Below, piece by piece: positions 63,552 to 64,000 of a stretch of 64,000 nucleotides of DNA. Within the stretch, counting starts at the first letter, position 1; each line of letters begins with the position of its first letter. The stretch comes from JBLZUR01 sp048565625. GTDB taxonomy: Bacteria > Pseudomonadota > Alphaproteobacteria > Sphingomonadales > Sphingomonadaceae. The position numbers were made by a program, and so were the translations under genes. The notes beneath the pieces were generated by a model. It worked only from the letters and a program-made list of their open reading frames with translations. It did not search any database and was not told where the DNA came from. Location: positions 1,116,001 through 1,180,000 of the forward strand of contig NZ_JBLZUR010000002.1 in the NCBI RefSeq assembly GCF_048565625.1. The letters are read 5' to 3'.

Positions 63552-64000
63552 ATGGCGATGGAACCCCCGGCCCGTGGCTTTACCGGCGCAGAGCGCGCCG
63601 CCGTCTTGATGATGCTGGTCGGCGAGGAGGAGGCGGCCGCCATCCTCCAGAAGCTGGAGCCCGATGAGGTCCAGCAGCTCGGCAAGGCGATGTTCGCGGT
63701 GGCAGACGTCGGCGAGGACCAGGTCTCCGTCGTGCTGGACGATTTCGTCAGCAAGGCGCGTGAGCAGACGGCGATCGGCTTCAACCGCCGCCCGCAGATC
63801 GAGCGGGTAATGACCAACGCGCTCGGCGCCGACAAGGCGGAGAGTGTGCTCGCCCGCATCGCGCCGCCGGAGGTGACGTCCGACATCGACCTGCTGAACT
63901 GGCTGCAGCCGAAGGAGATCGCCAAGCTGATCGAGCGGGAGAACCCGCAGATCGCGGCCGTGCTGATCGCCAATCTCGACAGCGGGCTTGCCGCCGACGT
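63552..64000 (+). CDS. fliG: Flagellar motor switch protein FliG (N-terminal part; cut by window edge)
   Basis: 149 codons are visible, with GAERAAVLMMLVGEEEAAAIL and LNWLQPKEIAKLIERENPQIAAVLIANL, the conserved N-terminal and middle domains of FliG. The C-terminal torque domain lies beyond 64000. ATG follows the fliF stop by 6 bases. Confidence 0.95.
   Translation, partial: MAMEPPARGFTGAERAAVLMMLVGEEEAAAILQKLEPDEVQQLGKAMFAVADVGEDQVSVVLDDFVSKAREQTAIGFNRRPQIERVMTNALGADKAESVLARIAPPEVTSDIDLLNWLQPKEIAKLIERENPQIAAVLIANLDSGLAAD

Overview
The window is GC-rich DNA that I infer comes from a sphingomonad (Alphaproteobacteria, Sphingomonadales, probably Sphingomonas or a close relative). The inference rests on several points: TonB-dependent receptors with sphingomonad-style signatures, an exosortase-A-associated acyl ligase and PLP decarboxylase pair, a FlbD-type flagellar regulator with a fliE-fliF-fliG operon, a CopA/CopB/CopC/CopD copper set, and REP-like palindromes between genes. 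No 16S rRNA gene is present, so the placement is not proven.

Positions 1-31.4 kb look accessory. 0-10.4 kb holds redox and detoxification genes with local regulators: four short-chain dehydrogenases (one truncated by the window edge), two LysR regulators, an alpha/beta hydrolase, an Rrf2 - thioredoxin-reductase-like - GST operon, an isochorismatase-type hydrolase, an old-yellow-enzyme and a flavodoxin-fold quinone reductase. 11-20.7 kb is a compact copper-resistance island. Its minus-strand genes are a CnrY/CnrX/CnrH-like ECF sigma module, then copA (multicopper oxidase), copB, DUF411 and DUF305. Its plus-strand genes are copC, copD, a Cu+-type P1B ATPase and a CueR-like regulator. The ATPase and copA promoters share one MerR-type operator with a 19-bp spacer. 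A 58-bp direct repeat brackets the cluster.

21-31.3 kb is a patchwork of complete genes and relics: a frameshifted HbpS/GlcG gene, truncated TMEM175 and DJ-1/PfpI pieces, single and fused ABM-domain monooxygenases, an aldo/keto reductase, a UvrA2-class ATPase that lacks the UvrB-binding domain, a TMEM175 channel, a Zn alcohol dehydrogenase and two yellow/MRJP-family beta-propeller genes that are identical over 626 bp. The block ends at a tRNA-Arg(CCG) gene whose 3' end faces the accessory side. A 5'-half tRNA relic lies 125 bp further on.

From 31.7 kb the content becomes chromosomal housekeeping: nth, dapB, trxB, an ACP/acyl-ligase/PLP-decarboxylase set, truA-fmt, recR, def and a gamma-carbonic anhydrase. 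A chloroperoxidase-like hydrolase, a TonB-dependent receptor with two operator-like palindromes, and a phosphorus-scavenging operon follow. That operon carries a Pho-box-like site, a frameshifted receptor gene, a phytase and a PafA-type phosphatase. 53-64 kb is flagellar: an SLT transglycosylase, flhA, fliA, a CDP-glycerol-transferase-like gene, flagellin, flbD, fliE, fliF and the start of fliG.
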